The notes under the pieces are model-generated. The model saw only the letters and a list, made by a program, of their open reading frames with translations. It was not told where the DNA came from and searched no databases. From the NCBI GenBank assembly GCA_036266155.1, contig DATANR010000345.1, forward strand, positions 1-7,342: a stretch of 7,342 bases of DNA, in the 5' to 3' direction. A program made the translations under genes and the position numbers. This document shows, in pieces, positions 6,529-7,342 of this stretch; positions within the stretch are counted from its first letter, which is position 1; each line of letters starts with the position of its first letter. The DNA comes from SIAJ01 sp036266155 (GTDB lineage Bacteria > Planctomycetota > Planctomycetia > Gemmatales > Gemmataceae).

Positions 6529-7171
6529 ATGAATATTCGAGATATCACGGCTGAAGTCCTGTTGGAAAAGACCGGGCAGCATATAGCTGTTGAAATATAC
6601 GAGATCATCAAACGTGAAAAACGTGGTGACTATCAGACATTCATAGCCAAATATGGTACGGACCAGAAACTAGAGGATGCCATATGCGGGCAAGCTGTCA
6701 GGGCCTTCCAAGCTCCTGCCGAAACCCTGTCGAGGAGAAAACTGCGAAGCGACTATGTTGAAGGAATGGTGGTTGGGAAGCAAGGAGCAAGATTTTGGAT
6801 TGGTGACCTCCCAAATCGAACATCAGCAAATACGAGTGAGATTATAACAACAGCGAGAACTTCATCACAATTCGCGCTGCCGGAACAAGTGGCTTTCTCC
6901 GCAACTATCATCAAAGGAGCAGTTCGGCAGGTAGCTGTAAACGCCTATGAGCGCGACCCAGAAGCACGGAAAAAATGCGTCGAGTATCATAGCACCGAAT
7001 GCTCCGTTTGTGGATTCAATTTTGCGGCTCGATATGGTCCGACAGCAACCGGATATATACATGTTCACCCACCTGCATCCATTGTCAGACGTCAGAGCCG
7101 CTCATTTGCTTGATCCAGTCGCAGACTTAAGACCAGTTTGCGCGAATTGCCATGCTGTACTACACATGCGC
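6529..7171 (+). pseudogene. HNH endonuclease, frameshifted within the nuclease motif
   Basis: The first frame encodes 194 residues and ends at 7113. Residues about 138-180 carry the start of an HNH nuclease of the form AYERDPEARKKCVEYH...CSVCGFNF...YIHVH, with zinc cysteines Cys158 and Cys161. After HVH this frame turns to unrelated sequence (PPASIVRRQSRSFA). Removing one C from the CCC at 7068-7070 moves reading to the frame from 7070. That restores HHLHPLSDVRAAH, then DPVADLRPVCANCHAVLHMR up to 7171, which is exactly the expected rest of this HNH family. One inserted base therefore breaks the gene, or the consensus has a sequencing error. Past 7171 the second frame stays open to the window end, but family similarity fades. 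The N-terminal 130 residues are unrecognised and may bind DNA or a partner. The gene is visibly AT-richer than its neighbours (27 of 60 G+C at 6541-6600 against 36 of 60 at 4801-4860), which suggests recent acquisition. Such stand-alone HNH genes often act in restriction or defence, but nothing here shows its target. Confidence 0.82.
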
Positions 7172-7240
7172 GTCCCTTCGGTAGCCTGTATACGTCGAAT
7201 TCATATGCGCGACGATCAATTTACAATGGTCCAGGGATCC

Positions 7241-7278
7241 GGTAAGCCGGAGCCCGAAGCGGGAGCGAGGGCGACGAC
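7241..7278. repeat. Possible dispersed GC-rich repeat
   Basis: The stretch GGTAAGCCGGAGCCCGAAGC and the GGGAGCGAGGGCGACGAC that follows is sharply richer in G and C than the HNH gene before it. It contains the small palindrome CCCGAAGCGGG (7253-7263), identical to the core of the hairpin at 4-28. It resembles short intergenic repeats that I associate with planctomycete genomes, recognised from memory and not from a search. It may mark the true end of the HNH region. Confidence 0.4.
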
Positions 7279-7342
7279 GTCATCCCAAGGTGTCGAGGAT
7301 TATCAAGCGAACCACAACGTGTCAACGAAATTGCCAGGACCG

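Noticed and set aside
5955..6611. Minus-strand reading frame of 218 codons opposite the end of the GTPase gene
   Set aside because: It has no recognisable domain and an Arg/Ala/Val-rich composition typical of antisense shadows in GC-rich genes; it also spans two real genes. The similar frames at 588-1091, 3128-3913 and 3864-4532 were dropped for the same reason.

Overview
The window looks like chromosomal DNA of a planctomycete, probably Pirellulales-like. This rests on recognition, not a search. The pointers are a GC-rich coding style, few clear Shine-Dalgarno sites, a signal peptidase I with very large insertions of the kind I associate with planctomycetes, and short GC-rich palindromes around the genes. 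All genes are on the + strand.

Layout. A perfect 11-bp stem hairpin (4-28) precedes lepB (90-1721), a signal peptidase I with its catalytic Ser/Lys dyad intact, a zinc ribbon inserted after the serine box and a LamG-like insertion before the C-terminal box. A YbgC-type hot-dog thioesterase (1718-2116) overlaps its stop by four bases. A 164-bp gap holds a large imperfect inverted repeat built from ATTAGG/ATTGAG-type units (2145-2236). Next come four tightly packed genes: an ExbB/TolQ/MotA-type channel subunit (2281-2817), an ExbD/TolR-type partner (2814-3329), an unrecognised two-helix membrane protein with a large outer domain (3350-4000), and an 817-residue membrane-anchored GTPase (4023-6476). 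After 52 bp comes an AT-richer HNH endonuclease gene (6529-7171). It is broken by one extra C inside the HNH motif, and a GC-rich repeat-like segment follows it.

How they may work together. The ExbB-like and ExbD-like proteins keep the threonines and the membrane aspartate expected of a proton-driven motor. The other two cassette products each have an N-terminal membrane region and a large domain predicted outside the cytoplasm, and one carries a cytoplasmic GTPase. I infer a four-protein envelope complex in which an ion-driven stator is coupled to a GTPase. The order thioesterase, TolQ-like, TolR-like, membrane protein recalls the ybgC-tolQ-tolR-tolA start of tol-pal, but a GTPase takes the place of TolB and Pal. 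This cassette is the best candidate for an undescribed system here.
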